Below the pieces are notes generated by a model. It was given only the letters and a program-made list of their open reading frames with translations. It did no database searches and was not told the DNA's origin. From the NCBI RefSeq assembly GCF_901538265.1, contig NZ_LR593886.1, forward strand, positions 1,302,001 through 1,366,000: a stretch of DNA of 64,000 nucleotides. The letters are read 5' to 3'. This stretch comes from Gemmata massiliana (GTDB lineage Bacteria > Planctomycetota > Planctomycetia > Gemmatales > Gemmataceae). The translations under genes and the position numbers were made by a program. Positions 53,684 to 62,824 of the stretch are shown here, piece by piece (within the stretch, counting starts at the first letter, position 1; each line of letters opens with the position of its first letter).

Positions 53684-54655
53684 ATGCGCAGCTTTCTTGC
53701 GTTCGCGCTCGTTCTGACACTTGGCGCGTCAGGGCGAGCGGCCGAGCCGGTCGTTATCCGCGGGCACAAAGACCGCATCAACGCGGTTGCGTTCACCCCG
53801 GACAACAAGATCCTCGCCACGGGAAGCACGGACAAAACCGTGCGCTTGTGGGACGCGAAAACCGGCAAGGAACTGCTCTCGCTTGAGGCACACACCGGGG
53901 CGGTGACCGGGTTGGCATTCAGTTTCGACAGCAAGAAGCTCGTTACTGGTGGCTACGGCCCGAGGCAAAAGGGTACCGAAGTCTCCGCGGGCGAGGTCAA
54001 GGTTTGGGAAGTCCCGTCCGGGAAATTGCTCCAAACGATGGAGAAAATGCCCTTTGCGGTTGAGGCCGTCGCGTTCGACCCGAACGGGCGCCAGGTCGCG
54101 GCCAACAGCGGAAAACTGGTCCACAGTTGGGAAGTCGCGACCGGAGCGCGGAAGGTGACGTTCGAGGGCCACACGGAACCGGTTCGTGGGGTCGGGTTCG
54201 ATGCCCAGGGTGCGCGTCTCGTGACCACGGGAGAAGACGGCACCGTTCGCGTGTGGCACCCGGACACCGGGAAACTGCTCCACACCTTTAAGGGACACCA
54301 AGGGTTCGCGCTGGCGACCGCTGTCACGCCGAACGGGACGCGGGCGGTTACGGGTGGACAGGATCACTCGGTTCGTATCTGGAACCTCGAAACGGGCAAG
54401 GAAGAACGCAAACTCACGAGCCACGGCGGGCCGGTTTCGGGCGTCTCCATGAGTTCGGACGGCAAGACCTTCGCCGCGGCAAGCGGATTGGACTCCGCCG
54501 TTCGCATTTGGGAAACGGAGACGGGCAAAGAGGTTCGCGTGCTCCGGTTACCGAAGGAATCCCGGGGACCGAGTCGCGTCGCCTACTCGCCCGACGGCAA
54601 GCGGATCGCGGTCGCGTGCTTCGATAACAGCCTCCGCGTGTACGATCTGGATTGA
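53684..54655 (+). CDS. Secreted WD40-repeat protein
   Basis: The protein has 323 residues from ATG 53684. A signal peptide (SFLAFALVLTLGASGRAAEP) is followed by WD repeats filling the remainder. Examples: RGHKDRINAVAFTPDNKILA, TGSTDKTVRLWDAKTGKELL, FEGHTEPVRGVGFDAQGARL and TVRVWHPDTGKLLHTFKGHQ. About seven blades would close a propeller. It probably acts as an exported scaffold; no partner is visible. Confidence 0.93.
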   Translation: MRSFLAFALVLTLGASGRAAEPVVIRGHKDRINAVAFTPDNKILATGSTDKTVRLWDAKTGKELLSLEAHTGAVTGLAFSFDSKKLVTGGYGPRQKGTEVSAGEVKVWEVPSGKLLQTMEKMPFAVEAVAFDPNGRQVAANSGKLVHSWEVATGARKVTFEGHTEPVRGVGFDAQGARLVTTGEDGTVRVWHPDTGKLLHTFKGHQGFALATAVTPNGTRAVTGGQDHSVRIWNLETGKEERKLTSHGGPVSGVSMSSDGKTFAAASGLDSAVRIWETETGKEVRVLRLPKESRGPSRVAYSPDGKRIAVACFDNSLRVYDLD

Positions 54656-54665
54656 AGGCGCGGCC

Positions 54666-56293
54666 CTATTTCTCGCTCACTTTCGGCGGAACGACCGGCT
54701 CCCAGCGTAACCCCGGCACGAACGCACGCGACCGCTTCGCGAGCACGCCCCACGGCGTGTCCTTGTGATCGGATCGGCTGCCAGCTTGTTGAACCCTTCT
54801 TGGGCCGCATCGAACATCGCACGCACCTCTCGACGCGACGTGAGCTTCTCTGCCGGACAGAGCCGCCAGCCGGTTGCGCCGGCGGGTAAATCGGGAAGCG
54901 TTTCGGTGCGCACGCGGGCCAGGAGCACGTTGTACTCGTTGAGCACGACCAGCCGGAGTCGCAGCTCGGCTAGCGTGTAGTCGTAATGTGCCTGCCACCG
55001 CTTTGTTTCCTTCGCGCGGTGTTTGGCCACGGCCAGCAGCCCCTCTAATTCGCTTTCCAGTCTCGTAATTGCCTGAGCGAGTGGAAGTTGTGCGTCGCTG
55101 ATTGCCCTCTTGGTTCGGTCCACGATCGGCGCGGTCAGCGGGGTGACGCCCTTGGGTTCCTTCGCGGTCAGTGGCCAGGTGTCGCGCACCGCTTGCAGCG
55201 CCCGAAGGGTCGCGACGCGGAGCGGGTACTTGTCCCCGTTTTTCAGAGCGTCATCGGCCGAAACGTCACTCGCGTAACCCTTCAACAACGCCTCCGAGAA
55301 CGGCAGTAACTCGATGGCCCCTGCATCCCCCTCGAACAGCGGCGGCAGCGCGAGTTCATCGAGAATCGCCTTCGTATCAGCAGTTCCCTTCGGCGCTGCG
55401 GGAAGCTCAAATCGTTTCGCGGGCGCGACTTTGGGATCGTAAGCCGCGGGCTGTTTGGGAGCGGTCCCCACGAGCACCGGCGTCTGCTTTCCGAGGGCTG
55501 CAACAGACTGGCACGCGGACTTGTGTAGTTCCTCGATCGGGATGGCGTCGCCCGGTGTGGCTTTGGCAGCGGTATCGGCTGCCGCGTGGCGCAGGGCATC
55601 GAGATACGCACTGCCCGCGAATATCCCAGCCGGACCGCGCGGAGCCGAGTATTCCAGCGAATGTTCGCCGGGCGAACACGCCACCAGCGCTTGCACGCCC
55701 TCGGGCGGAGTCGTGAGTGCCTTAAAAAGAACGGGTGTCATCGGTCCCGGATCGCGGCGCCCGCGAACTCGCTCCGGGTTGTGCCGGCACACGTCCCAAA
55801 CCACGATCTTCTGCGCCGCGTGCAGATCCTTCAACTTCGCGTAGACGTCCGCCACCGGGAGCAGCGTTTCGGGCGCGTCCGGGTCGCCATCAACGGGCAC
55901 GACGAACGCCCGCCCGTCCTTCTCCACCGCGTGTACGCCGAGGTAAATCACGACGCGGTCGTGTGGCCGTGTCGTCGAGCAGAAGCCCGCGATCGTCTTC
56001 GCAAGTGCGTCTTTCGTGGGCAATCGCGCGTCCGTCACCAGCGTATCGGACAGCACGAAAAGTTGCTCGTTCCCCTTCGCGGTCGGGGTTCGGAAGCCGG
56101 CCGCAAAACGCTCCGCGACCGCGCGCACGCGATCCGGCCCGCCCGGGGCCGCGTGCGTGAGCGGGTTCAGGTACAGGTAGCCGCCGATTTGAACGAACAG
56201 CACCCGACGCGGGAACGGAGAACCTTTTGGTTCTTGGGCTGAAACGATCGGTGCGAGAATCAGGACCGCCGCAATCGAGAGTGCGAATCGCAT
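54666..56293 (-). pseudogene. Caspase-like (C14) exported protein with a C-terminal frameshift
   Basis: The frame from ATG 56293 has a signal peptide (MRFALSIAAVLILAPIVSAQ), a caspase-like region with a candidate His near residue 119 (VIYLGVHAVEKDG) and a Cys near 168 (IVVWDVCRHNPERV), then a long helical region. As written it ends at 54677 with an Arg-rich tail after FNKLAADP. In another frame the sequence continues DHKDTPWGVLAKRSRAFVPG, then PPKVSEK with a stop at 54666. TPW-VLAKR endings are typical of such proteins, from memory. A single missing base near 54775-54785 would explain it. It is either a sequencing error or a true mutation. It follows the TPR gene by 36 bases in an operon. Confidence 0.75.
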
Positions 56294-56329
56294 GATGCCC
56301 TTGTAATAACGAGCGCCGATCGCGAACAG

Positions 56330-57346
56330 TTACGGTTTCGCCGCGGGCCGCGCGTACAGGTCGTCAACGGCTTGCGTTAGAACGCCTTCGAGTTGCGCGG
56401 CCTCGTCCCCTTCCGGCTCCCGGGCGAGGTGCGGAACGAGGTGCAGCGTGCCGTCCTGCTCGAACTCGACTTCGAGGTTCGCGAGCAACCCGCCCGTTAA
56501 CCGCCGGACCGTGTACGACCACACCGATCGGCGCACCGCCGCGTCCCGGGCACTTGCGTCGGCCCCGGCGCCCAATCCCGCTTCGTGGTGCGCGACGGCT
56601 GCCAGCACGTCACACGTCACCGGGTGCCCGTCGCCGTACCTCTTGTCCACGAACGCGAGCAGGTCCGCGAGAACCGCCCGAATGTGAACCGGGTTCCCGT
56701 TCGGCACGTGCTCAATGATCTCGGCCACGGTCCGGTTCACCAGATCGTCCGGCAGGCCCACGAAATCGGCGAACGGGCTGTCTGCTTTACCGACCGCCTT
56801 CCACGCTTCGGCCCGCACCGGGGCCACCTTCGCGATGAGTACGTCGCCGAGGCGCCAGAGCGTGTCGTAAGCCTCTTGAGCGATCCGGAGCGATTCGAGC
56901 GGCTTATTGGCCCGAAGGACCGCGTCGGCGAGCGGCACGGTGGCGACCGCGGCCAGCCCGGACGACGACCCATACATCCGCTTGGCGAACATCACACACT
57001 GACGCAGAACCATTTGGGCTTCGTCATAGTTGCGCAACCCCGCGAACGCTTCGGCCAGCCCGTACAGGAAGCTGAGCCGGTCGCGGCGGCTCGGCGTGTC
57101 CGGCGGCATCGCGTCCTTGCTCGCGTGCTGGAACTCGGCCACGGCCTTCTGGAATTTCCCCATTCGGAGGTGCAGTCGGGCCATGTCCGCATACGCCATC
57201 GCCAGCGGGTGCGACCCGGACCCGTGCTTCCCCTTGGCCACCTTCGCGGCCCGTTTCACGACCGTTTCGGCCTCTTCCGCGCGCCCCTCGGCGAGCAACT
57301 GTAGCGCCTCTTGTAGCGCGGCCGACGGCTGTTCCGCAAACACCAT
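56330..57346 (-). CDS. TPR-like helical protein
   Basis: The protein has 338 residues from ATG 57346, which has GGGGG six bases upstream; TTG 57361 is a weaker alternative. The first half is made of TPR-type helix pairs: LQEALQLLAEGRAEEAETVV, MAYADMARLHLRMGKFQKAV and FLYGLAEAFAGLRNYDEAQM. The second half (residues 180-338) has no recognised fold. No signal peptide is seen. It is followed by the caspase-like gene, so the two may form a signalling pair. Confidence 0.82.
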   Translation of the reverse strand: MVFAEQPSAALQEALQLLAEGRAEEAETVVKRAAKVAKGKHGSGSHPLAMAYADMARLHLRMGKFQKAVAEFQHASKDAMPPDTPSRRDRLSFLYGLAEAFAGLRNYDEAQMVLRQCVMFAKRMYGSSSGLAAVATVPLADAVLRANKPLESLRIAQEAYDTLWRLGDVLIAKVAPVRAEAWKAVGKADSPFADFVGLPDDLVNRTVAEIIEHVPNGNPVHIRAVLADLLAFVDKRYGDGHPVTCDVLAAVAHHEAGLGAGADASARDAAVRRSVWSYTVRRLTGGLLANLEVEFEQDGTLHLVPHLAREPEGDEAAQLEGVLTQAVDDLYARPAAKP

Positions 57347-57361
57347 GAGCGCCCCCAACAA

Positions 57362-58268
57362 CGCACGAGCAACGCTCGCAATTATCCCTCGCGCACCGCG
57401 AGGTGTCCAGGGTACTCACCAACCCGCGACACCCGGAAAAGCACCAGTAACCCGAACGGTCGACACCGCACCGCGGAGTCGTGAAGCGGATCTGCCGAAA
57501 GCCGTCCCGACCCGAAAGCTAACATTTGCTAACCTTTTCGGGCCGGAACGCTCTCACAGATGCCTCAAAGACAGCTCCAAAACCCATATCCACAGCACCT
57601 TAAAACGCGACAAATCCTCCAAAAAGCTCTCCAAACGGCTAACATCCACTCACATTCCGCAGCATTTTGACCCCTCCGCGTGCCCCGAATGCTGCAAATA
57701 CACCCAAATTTCACCCCAAAACGCTACACCAGCGCCGACCGTCCGCGTTGGCTACTGATAGTATACGCAATGTCATGTAAAATTCCAATCCGCAATAAAC
57801 GATTTCAGAGCGGCGTGCGAGGTGTATTGGGGGCTTGCCGAGTACCAGAACACTGAACCGAAGAGAACCGGCTTCCGCGGAGCGCCGACGCGCGAACCAA
57901 GCTCCGCACGTTGCTCGATGCTTTCGCCGCGGGGCCGGCAGTTGGGTTGCGGCTCGGACTCGATGGGACGGTACCAGTCTCGGGAAAGGCGTTCGGAATG
58001 AAACCACGGCCGGCAAACAATCTGGTCATTAGAGCACTGAGAGTCGGCTCACGGGTTCGGTGCAGACGTGCGGTTCGCGGGTGTAAGTTGCGCCGAGGGC
58101 ATCAGCCTCGGGCAGCGGGCGAAGATCACAAGGGAAGGGGCGCTGCCCCGGAGCGCCACGATGGGCTAGGAGTGAAAGCAACACCAACGTGCTCCCGTGG
58201 GTCGCAGAGCAGGTTACGCAAAACAAGAGATTAGCCGAACGGCAGCTTACTTGACGCAAATCAAGTTA
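57362..58268. other. Long gene-free stretch with G-poor segment and structured GC-rich segment
   Basis: I see no convincing gene in these 907 bases. 57551-57730 has only about 11% G against 39% C on the plus strand (hand count over 180 bases), with repeated TCCAAA and GCTAACAT words. 58045-58215 has several strong small stems (CCGAGG-CCTCGG and GGGGC-GCT-GCCCC), so it may be a structured RNA or the remnant of an element. It marks the boundary between normal chromosome and the island to the right. Confidence 0.5.
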
Positions 58269-59207
58269 TCATTGCCCTTCTTCGGGCTCCGCAAATTTCT
58301 CAAAGATAACTCGTTGGGGAGGCATAACTACGAGTACCTCCCTATCCGTCCCGGACGACACGACAGCGCTTATTGAGACAATATACATTCCAGCCGTCTT
58401 CGCATTAAGCCGAATTGCGATATGTGCGGGCAGGTTATCATCTAATACCAAAGGAGCCGGGAACCGTTGTTCCGAACTTCCGTCAGGAGTGTGTGTGTAG
58501 TACTGCAGCGGCCGAAATTCGCGTGGGAGGCCATCCGGATTTTTGTCAATTTCAATGTAGTACAAGTTTGTAGTCGCGGGATAAACCATCATCAACGGTC
58601 TGTACTGCGGAATTGGTTGCGTCTCATGTACCGTAGCGACAAAATGCTCCACTATAGCGTTTGACCGCTCTTGTCGTTTAAGAAGAGAAAATTGAATTAC
58701 AAATGCACCAATAAACATAGTCATCCGCTCGTGCGGATCTGTAGCATTAAAGATTGTGGTATGGGCAATTCTCTCATTTCCTACCATGACACAGGTTTCA
58801 GCACCAAGTCGCACTGACGGCGAGGCGATGGCAATGTTCCCCGTAGCACAAGATGTGGGCTTGCCAAGCACTTTTAAGGCGCGGCGCTCAGCTTCTTCTT
58901 TCCATGCTCGAAGCAGGTTAACAGGATAGCGAGTCTCATCCCGATCAACTACGGCTGCATGAATCTTGCACAGCCAAATACCATTGTCAGCGTCGCTTCG
59001 TTGATCTGGTGAAAGTGTAGCATCATAGCGTGGTCCCTTAGGCGATGCTGCAGTAATGTGTGCAGCATCGCCTAAGTTTACAGGCTGGGCATCATTCAAA
59101 GCCGGCCCGGAAGTTGGAGCCATGCATTCTGGGCATGAGCAAACATGTCCAGCACGAGCAGCTAATAGTCGCTTAGTTGCCGCTGGAAAATCATCATCTC
59201 GTTTCAT
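58269..59207 (-). CDS. HNH endonuclease-like protein (possible defence effector)
   Basis: The protein has 312 residues from ATG 59207. The N-terminal 100 residues have an HNH domain with zinc cysteines: CSCPECMAPTSGPALND, LGDAAHITAASPKGPRYD (first His), then NGIWLCKIHAAVVDRDE (Asn and second His). The C-terminal 200 residues are beta-rich and not recognised. This HNH subtype is often found in phage-defence contexts. The DNA is clearly AT-richer than the window (about 38% GC in 58681-58740 by hand count), so it was probably transferred. It is 17 bases behind the small gene, in one transcript. Confidence 0.78.
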   Translation of the reverse strand: MKRDDDFPAATKRLLAARAGHVCSCPECMAPTSGPALNDAQPVNLGDAAHITAASPKGPRYDATLSPDQRSDADNGIWLCKIHAAVVDRDETRYPVNLLRAWKEEAERRALKVLGKPTSCATGNIAIASPSVRLGAETCVMVGNERIAHTTIFNATDPHERMTMFIGAFVIQFSLLKRQERSNAIVEHFVATVHETQPIPQYRPLMMVYPATTNLYYIEIDKNPDGLPREFRPLQYYTHTPDGSSEQRFPAPLVLDDNLPAHIAIRLNAKTAGMYIVSISAVVSSGTDREVLVVMPPQRVIFEKFAEPEEGQ

Positions 59208-59224
59208 TTTCTGATACCTGGCTC

Positions 59225-59446
59225 TTAGTAATCTGATAATTGAAAAAATAAAATACAGACTCGATAGTACTTAATAAACTGGGAAAATGCAACACTTTGG
59301 CAGATCGAATCTAAACTAAGCGACTGCGCGATCGGATCTTGCGGATTGTCGCTACGAGTATGGACGAGTGCAGCAGGCCAGGAATGATCCCCGGCCTGCG
59401 GTGCGTCCGTGGCGTTTACTTCCCGATCTAATCTGTCATTTGGCAT
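59225..59446 (-). CDS. Small protein upstream of the HNH gene
   Basis: The protein has 73 residues from ATG 59446. An AGAGGAG site nine bases upstream decides the start. The N-terminal half (MPNDRLDREVNATDAPQAGD) is hydrophilic. The C-terminal end (SQFIKYYRVCILFFQLSDY) is hydrophobic. The two-gene layout with a short gap is like a toxin-antitoxin or defence pair, but no family is recognised. Confidence 0.6.
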   Translation of the reverse strand: MPNDRLDREVNATDAPQAGDHSWPAALVHTRSDNPQDPIAQSLSLDSICQSVAFSQFIKYYRVCILFFQLSDY

Positions 59447-59564
59447 AACGTATTGCTCCTCTGGGAGTGACACGCGGTACGCGACGTGGTAATTTGTCTT
59501 CCTAAGACAAACGAATTTGTTCGCGACCGCGCGATCGGCTCGTCCCGCCTCGGAGCCCGCCCCC

Positions 59565-60518
59565 ATGCTTCGCCCACTCAACCGATGCGACGCCTGCAAT
59601 TACACGTGGTACCCCCAGGGGGAGAACCGCTCGCGCCGCTGTCCGGGGTGCGGGAGCGAGGCGGTTCAGTGTTCCTGGCTCCCGCTCGCGGCGCCCATCA
59701 TTGGCGGCGGGTTGTTTCTCATGCTCCTCGCCTGCGGGGGCGTATTCGCGCTAATTAATCAAGCGGATTCGGAACCGCCCGCGCCGGTCGCTAAGGCGCC
59801 TCCGGTCGTGGAAAGGCCCCTTGTGGACCGCGACCCGCCAACAAGAATCAGCCCTCAACTCCCGATGAATCCCGGAGCCGCTATCCCACCGGGGCCGGCT
59901 CCGATCCCACCGGGGCGCCCGGAACCGATCAAGAAAGTCAACACGCCGTCTCTCCCACCGACCCCGCCGATTCCGAAACCCGAACCGCCCGTTCCGGTCG
60001 TCGTTAAACTGAGCCCGGCCGATTTCCTCGCGCCGCACCCGCACCCCCCGCGACCCAACCGCCCGCCGTTGGGATTCGCTTCGGGCTGGGACCAGTGCGG
60101 CCCCATTCAGGCCCGCGTCGTCGGTGCAAAGATCATGCACCCGACCCTCGTTAACAAGGCGAACCAACACACTCTCGCACCCGAACCGATGCTGGTCGTG
60201 TGGGTCGAAACGCAGAGCCTCTCGAAGGGCCGCACCGTGCGCCGGTGGCAGAACCCGCTCGGCAGTTACGCGCAACTGAAAGACACCGAGAGCGCGAAGA
60301 TCGAAGCCGCGACGCTCCCGGCCGATACATGGGTCGGCGGGCAGATCCAGGGCGCACAACCGCTCACTCCGGGCGCTGCCGGGGTCGTGGACGTCCTCGC
60401 ATTTGAAATCCCCTCAACCTCGTCCCGGGACTTGTGGCTCAAGCTCGACGGTGCGAACGTGAGCGAACGCAACATGTTCCTCATCAAGATCCCCTATGAC
60501 GTTTGGTCAAAAAGATGA
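59565..60518 (+). CDS. Zinc-ribbon membrane protein
   Basis: The protein has 317 residues from ATG 59565. A zinc ribbon at the N-terminus (CDACNYTWYPQGENRSRRCP, then GCGSEAV) is followed by one membrane helix (PIIGGGLFLMLLACGGVFAL). A Pro-rich linker leads to a C-terminal beta domain (ARVVGAKIMHPTLVNKANQH, MLVVWVETQSLSKGR). The layout, cytosolic ribbon with outside domain, is common in planctomycetes. The function is unknown. Confidence 0.8.
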   Translation: MLRPLNRCDACNYTWYPQGENRSRRCPGCGSEAVQCSWLPLAAPIIGGGLFLMLLACGGVFALINQADSEPPAPVAKAPPVVERPLVDRDPPTRISPQLPMNPGAAIPPGPAPIPPGRPEPIKKVNTPSLPPTPPIPKPEPPVPVVVKLSPADFLAPHPHPPRPNRPPLGFASGWDQCGPIQARVVGAKIMHPTLVNKANQHTLAPEPMLVVWVETQSLSKGRTVRRWQNPLGSYAQLKDTESAKIEAATLPADTWVGGQIQGAQPLTPGAAGVVDVLAFEIPSTSSRDLWLKLDGANVSERNMFLIKIPYDVWSKR

Positions 60519-60618
60519 TCTTCTAAAGCACTAGGAATCTGTGGCGATTTGATTCTTTCCGGCGAGGACGTTTAAATCTGGGCGTGTGGCACATACGTAC
60601 ATTTAAAGTAGGTGCTCA

Positions 60619-61911
60619 GTGGCCCAGGGTAGAACTACGATTGTCGAGTACAAGGGCGAGCAACTGACGCTCGCGGAACTCTCCGAGCGGTGCGGGATCA
60701 GCGCCGCGACACTGCGTGCGCGTATCGCCGTTTACGGCAGAACGGTGGAAGAGGCCGCCTCCATTCCCATCCGGCAGAAGTCCACCTACGGCGGGCGCCC
60801 CGCGGCGAACGTCCCGCGCCCGGTCCCGAAGTTGAAGCGGCACCCGTCCGGGCGGGCTTACGCGCGATGGCGCACGCTCGGCAAGATCAACGAGAGGTAC
60901 TTCGGCAGGTACGGTTCGGCCGAGGCGAACACGGAGTATCGGCGGTTCGCGACCGATTGGGCGGCCGGCAAGTTCGACGTGTCGCCGGAAACCGGAATGA
61001 AGAACGCGGGCGGGGTGTCGGTTGCGCGCCTCGCGGAGCGGTGGATGGCGCACGTGCGGGCCTATTACCTCAAAGATGGGGTGCCGACCACGGAGGTCAA
61101 GACCTGCCTCGCGGCGGCGCGGCTGATGGTGGACGAACGCGGGAACACGCTCGCGGAGAACTTCACCCCGGCCGAACTGCGCACGTGTAGAGAGGTTTTG
61201 ATCGCTCGCGGCTACTCGCGCACGACGGTCAACTCCTACGTCAACCGCGTGGTCAAAATGTTCGGCTGGGGTGTCGGTCAATCAATGATCCCGCCCGCGG
61301 TTCACGGCGCCCTGAAGCTCGTCGAGCAGCTGAAAGCGGGGAGGTCGGCGGCCCCAGATCGACCCAGAAAGAAGCCGGCCACCGACGCGCAGATTGAAGC
61401 CACGCTACCGCACCTCGCGCCGTCTGATGCCGCGCGTACTACCAAACTCGCGGCGATGGTGAAACTACAGCGACTCACGGGGATGCGACCCGGTGAGGTC
61501 TGCGCTCTTTCTCGTGACGACCTCGACATGAGCGCGGACGTGTGGAAGTACACGGTCGGCGCCACCAACAAGAACAGGCACCGCGGGAAGGGCCAGTCCT
61601 ATTACTTCGGGCCGAAGGCCGTCGAGATCTTGCGCCCTTATCTTGAAGCGGCCGGCGACGGGCCGGTGTTCGGCGAGATCACGAACACGTATTCGCACAT
61701 GATTACCCGCGCCAGCATCCGGGGTGGCGCGGGGCAGTGGTCCCCTCACCAACTCCGGCACGCGCTCGCAACAGAAGTCGCGCAGCGATTCCGTTCGCTC
61801 GAACACGCGGCAGCGGCGATCGGCGATTCGTCCGCGGTGGCGAGCGCGGTTTATATTCACGTTGACCCGCAAGAGCGCGCGAAGATCGAGATCGCCAGAA
61901 CGATGGGGTAA
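60619..61911 (+). CDS. Tyrosine-type site-specific integrase
   Basis: The protein has 430 residues from GTG 60619. The N-terminal part contains an HTH segment (LTLAELSERCGISAATLRAR), then a SAM-like core-binding domain. The catalytic domain has the first Arg in LTGMRPGEVCALSRDDLD (about residue 289), HQLRH with the His-x-x-Arg pair (about 376-379) and the nucleophile Tyr in SAVYIHVDPQE (about 411). It recombines DNA and probably inserted the element to its right. Terminator hairpins follow. I see no tRNA beside it. Confidence 0.93.
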   Translation: MAQGRTTIVEYKGEQLTLAELSERCGISAATLRARIAVYGRTVEEAASIPIRQKSTYGGRPAANVPRPVPKLKRHPSGRAYARWRTLGKINERYFGRYGSAEANTEYRRFATDWAAGKFDVSPETGMKNAGGVSVARLAERWMAHVRAYYLKDGVPTTEVKTCLAAARLMVDERGNTLAENFTPAELRTCREVLIARGYSRTTVNSYVNRVVKMFGWGVGQSMIPPAVHGALKLVEQLKAGRSAAPDRPRKKPATDAQIEATLPHLAPSDAARTTKLAAMVKLQRLTGMRPGEVCALSRDDLDMSADVWKYTVGATNKNRHRGKGQSYYFGPKAVEILRPYLEAAGDGPVFGEITNTYSHMITRASIRGGAGQWSPHQLRHALATEVAQRFRSLEHAAAAIGDSSAVASAVYIHVDPQERAKIEIARTMG

Positions 61912-61922
61912 GGCCGTCCCGA

Positions 61923-61953
61923 GAAACCTTCGTCCGATTCGGACGAAGGTTTC
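61923..61953 (+). terminator. Terminator after the integrase
   Basis: Arms 61923-61936 and 61940-61953 pair fully over 14 bases with a 3-base loop, followed by TTCTTCC. It begins 12 bases after the integrase stop. Confidence 0.85.
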
Positions 61954-62011
61954 TTCTTCCCGCGACCGCTGCTACCCCTGGCGCCCTTCACGGACCTCCC
62001 GCTCCACCTGA

Positions 62012-62040
62012 AAAGCTTCAGGCAAATTGCCTGAAGCTTT
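62012..62040. terminator. Perfect 14-bp palindrome, terminator or site
   Basis: AAAGCTTCAGGCAA pairs with TTGCCTGAAGCTTT across one base. It is a second stem within 90 bases of the first, so it may instead be an attachment or protein-binding site. Confidence 0.6.
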
Positions 62041-62141
62041 CTCTGTTCCCATCCACCACTTCCGCGACCACTAGCGCATTTGACAACTCTGCCCTTCACC
62101 CGGTATCAGGCAACTGTTCACTACTGAACGGGAAAACAAAA

Positions 62142-62177
62142 GCGTGACCGGGAGCTAGGACACGCGACCGGTCACGC
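62142..62177. promoter_or_regulatory. Inverted repeat upstream of the excisionase-like gene
   Basis: GCGTGACCGG (62142-62151) and CCGGTCACGC (62168-62177) are a perfect 10-bp inverted repeat with a 16-base spacer, 61 bases before the start at 62238. It may be an operator for the excisionase-like protein. Confidence 0.5.
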
Positions 62178-62237
62178 GGGACAGTAGGGGTTACAGGTTT
62201 CGATCGGAAGCCAATTCACCGCCACGAGGACCATCAC

Positions 62238-62444
62238 ATGGGTTCGCAGCAGAAGATTTATTACGTCCCGGATCTGATGCGCGTCGCGGGCCGTTCGCGG
62301 ACCTGGGTTCAGGAAGCGATCCGGTACAACATGCTCCCGAAACCCATTCGCGTCGGCAAGCGCAACGGCTGGCCCAAGCCGGTAATCGACCGGTTCTTCG
62401 GCCTCGACACAGAGCCAGCGCCGACAAACACGATCACGGCCTGA
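62238..62444 (+). CDS. AlpA/excisionase-like DNA-binding protein
   Basis: The protein has 68 residues from ATG 62238. The pattern YYVPDLMRVAGRSRTWVQEA then LPKPIRVGKRNGWPKPVIDR is that of AlpA/MerR-type winged-helix excisionases or prophage regulators. It is beside the integrase, so it is probably its directionality factor or a regulator of the element. A terminator follows. Confidence 0.85.
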   Translation: MGSQQKIYYVPDLMRVAGRSRTWVQEAIRYNMLPKPIRVGKRNGWPKPVIDRFFGLDTEPAPTNTITA

Positions 62445-62451
62445 AAAACGA

Positions 62452-62483
62452 GAACACCTCGCGGCGCCAACCGCGAGGTGTTC
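62452..62483 (+). terminator. 13-bp terminator hairpin
   Basis: GAACACCTCGCGG (62452-62464) pairs with CCGCGAGGTGTTC (62471-62483), eight bases after the excisionase-like stop. Confidence 0.75.
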
Positions 62484-62551
62484 GTGATCGAACGGTGGTA
62501 ATCCCCGAAACCCGCGCCGGGCGCAAACCGGCGTACCAGCTCTGAAAGGTA

Positions 62552-62824
62552 ATGTTCGGTGATCTAATGTCTAAATTAGCCCTCCCGTGTCCTTCTGTCA
62601 AGCGCAACTCAACACCGATTCGTTCGGCGCCGGACCGGTTCGTGTTCGTGAACGCGGAGCAGGCCGCATACCTCCGCGGTGAACTCCTGCGCCGCCTCGC
62701 CACGCTCCGGCCGGGCAAGGGCGCCGCGAACGTCGGCCTCACACCGCACTGGCGCCTCGAAGAGATTCGACAGTTGGAACAGCTTTGCGATCGCCTGGGC
62801 GAAGCCGCGGAGGTGCGCCCGTGA
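62552..62824 (+). CDS. Small element-encoded protein
   Basis: The protein has 90 residues from ATG 62552; ATG 62567 is an alternative start. The C-terminal half (EQAAYLRGELLRRLATLRPG, WRLEEIRQLEQLCDRLGEAA) is helical. The stop overlaps the next start (GTGA), so it belongs to the replication operon. No family is recognised. Confidence 0.65.
   Translation: MFGDLMSKLALPCPSVKRNSTPIRSAPDRFVFVNAEQAAYLRGELLRRLATLRPGKGAANVGLTPHWRLEEIRQLEQLCDRLGEAAEVRP

Noticed and set aside
58045-58080. Resemblance to the end of a group II intron (domain V-like ACGTGCGGTTCGCGG)
   Set aside because: The paired arms of domain V cannot be formed, and no reverse transcriptase is nearby.
57711-58234. Several overlapping short open frames in the gene-free stretch
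   Set aside because: No ribosome site, no conserved pattern, and frames overlap on both strands.
60519-60618. tRNA or att site beside the integrase
   Set aside because: No cloverleaf and no clear direct repeat could be seen within the window; the other end of the element is outside.
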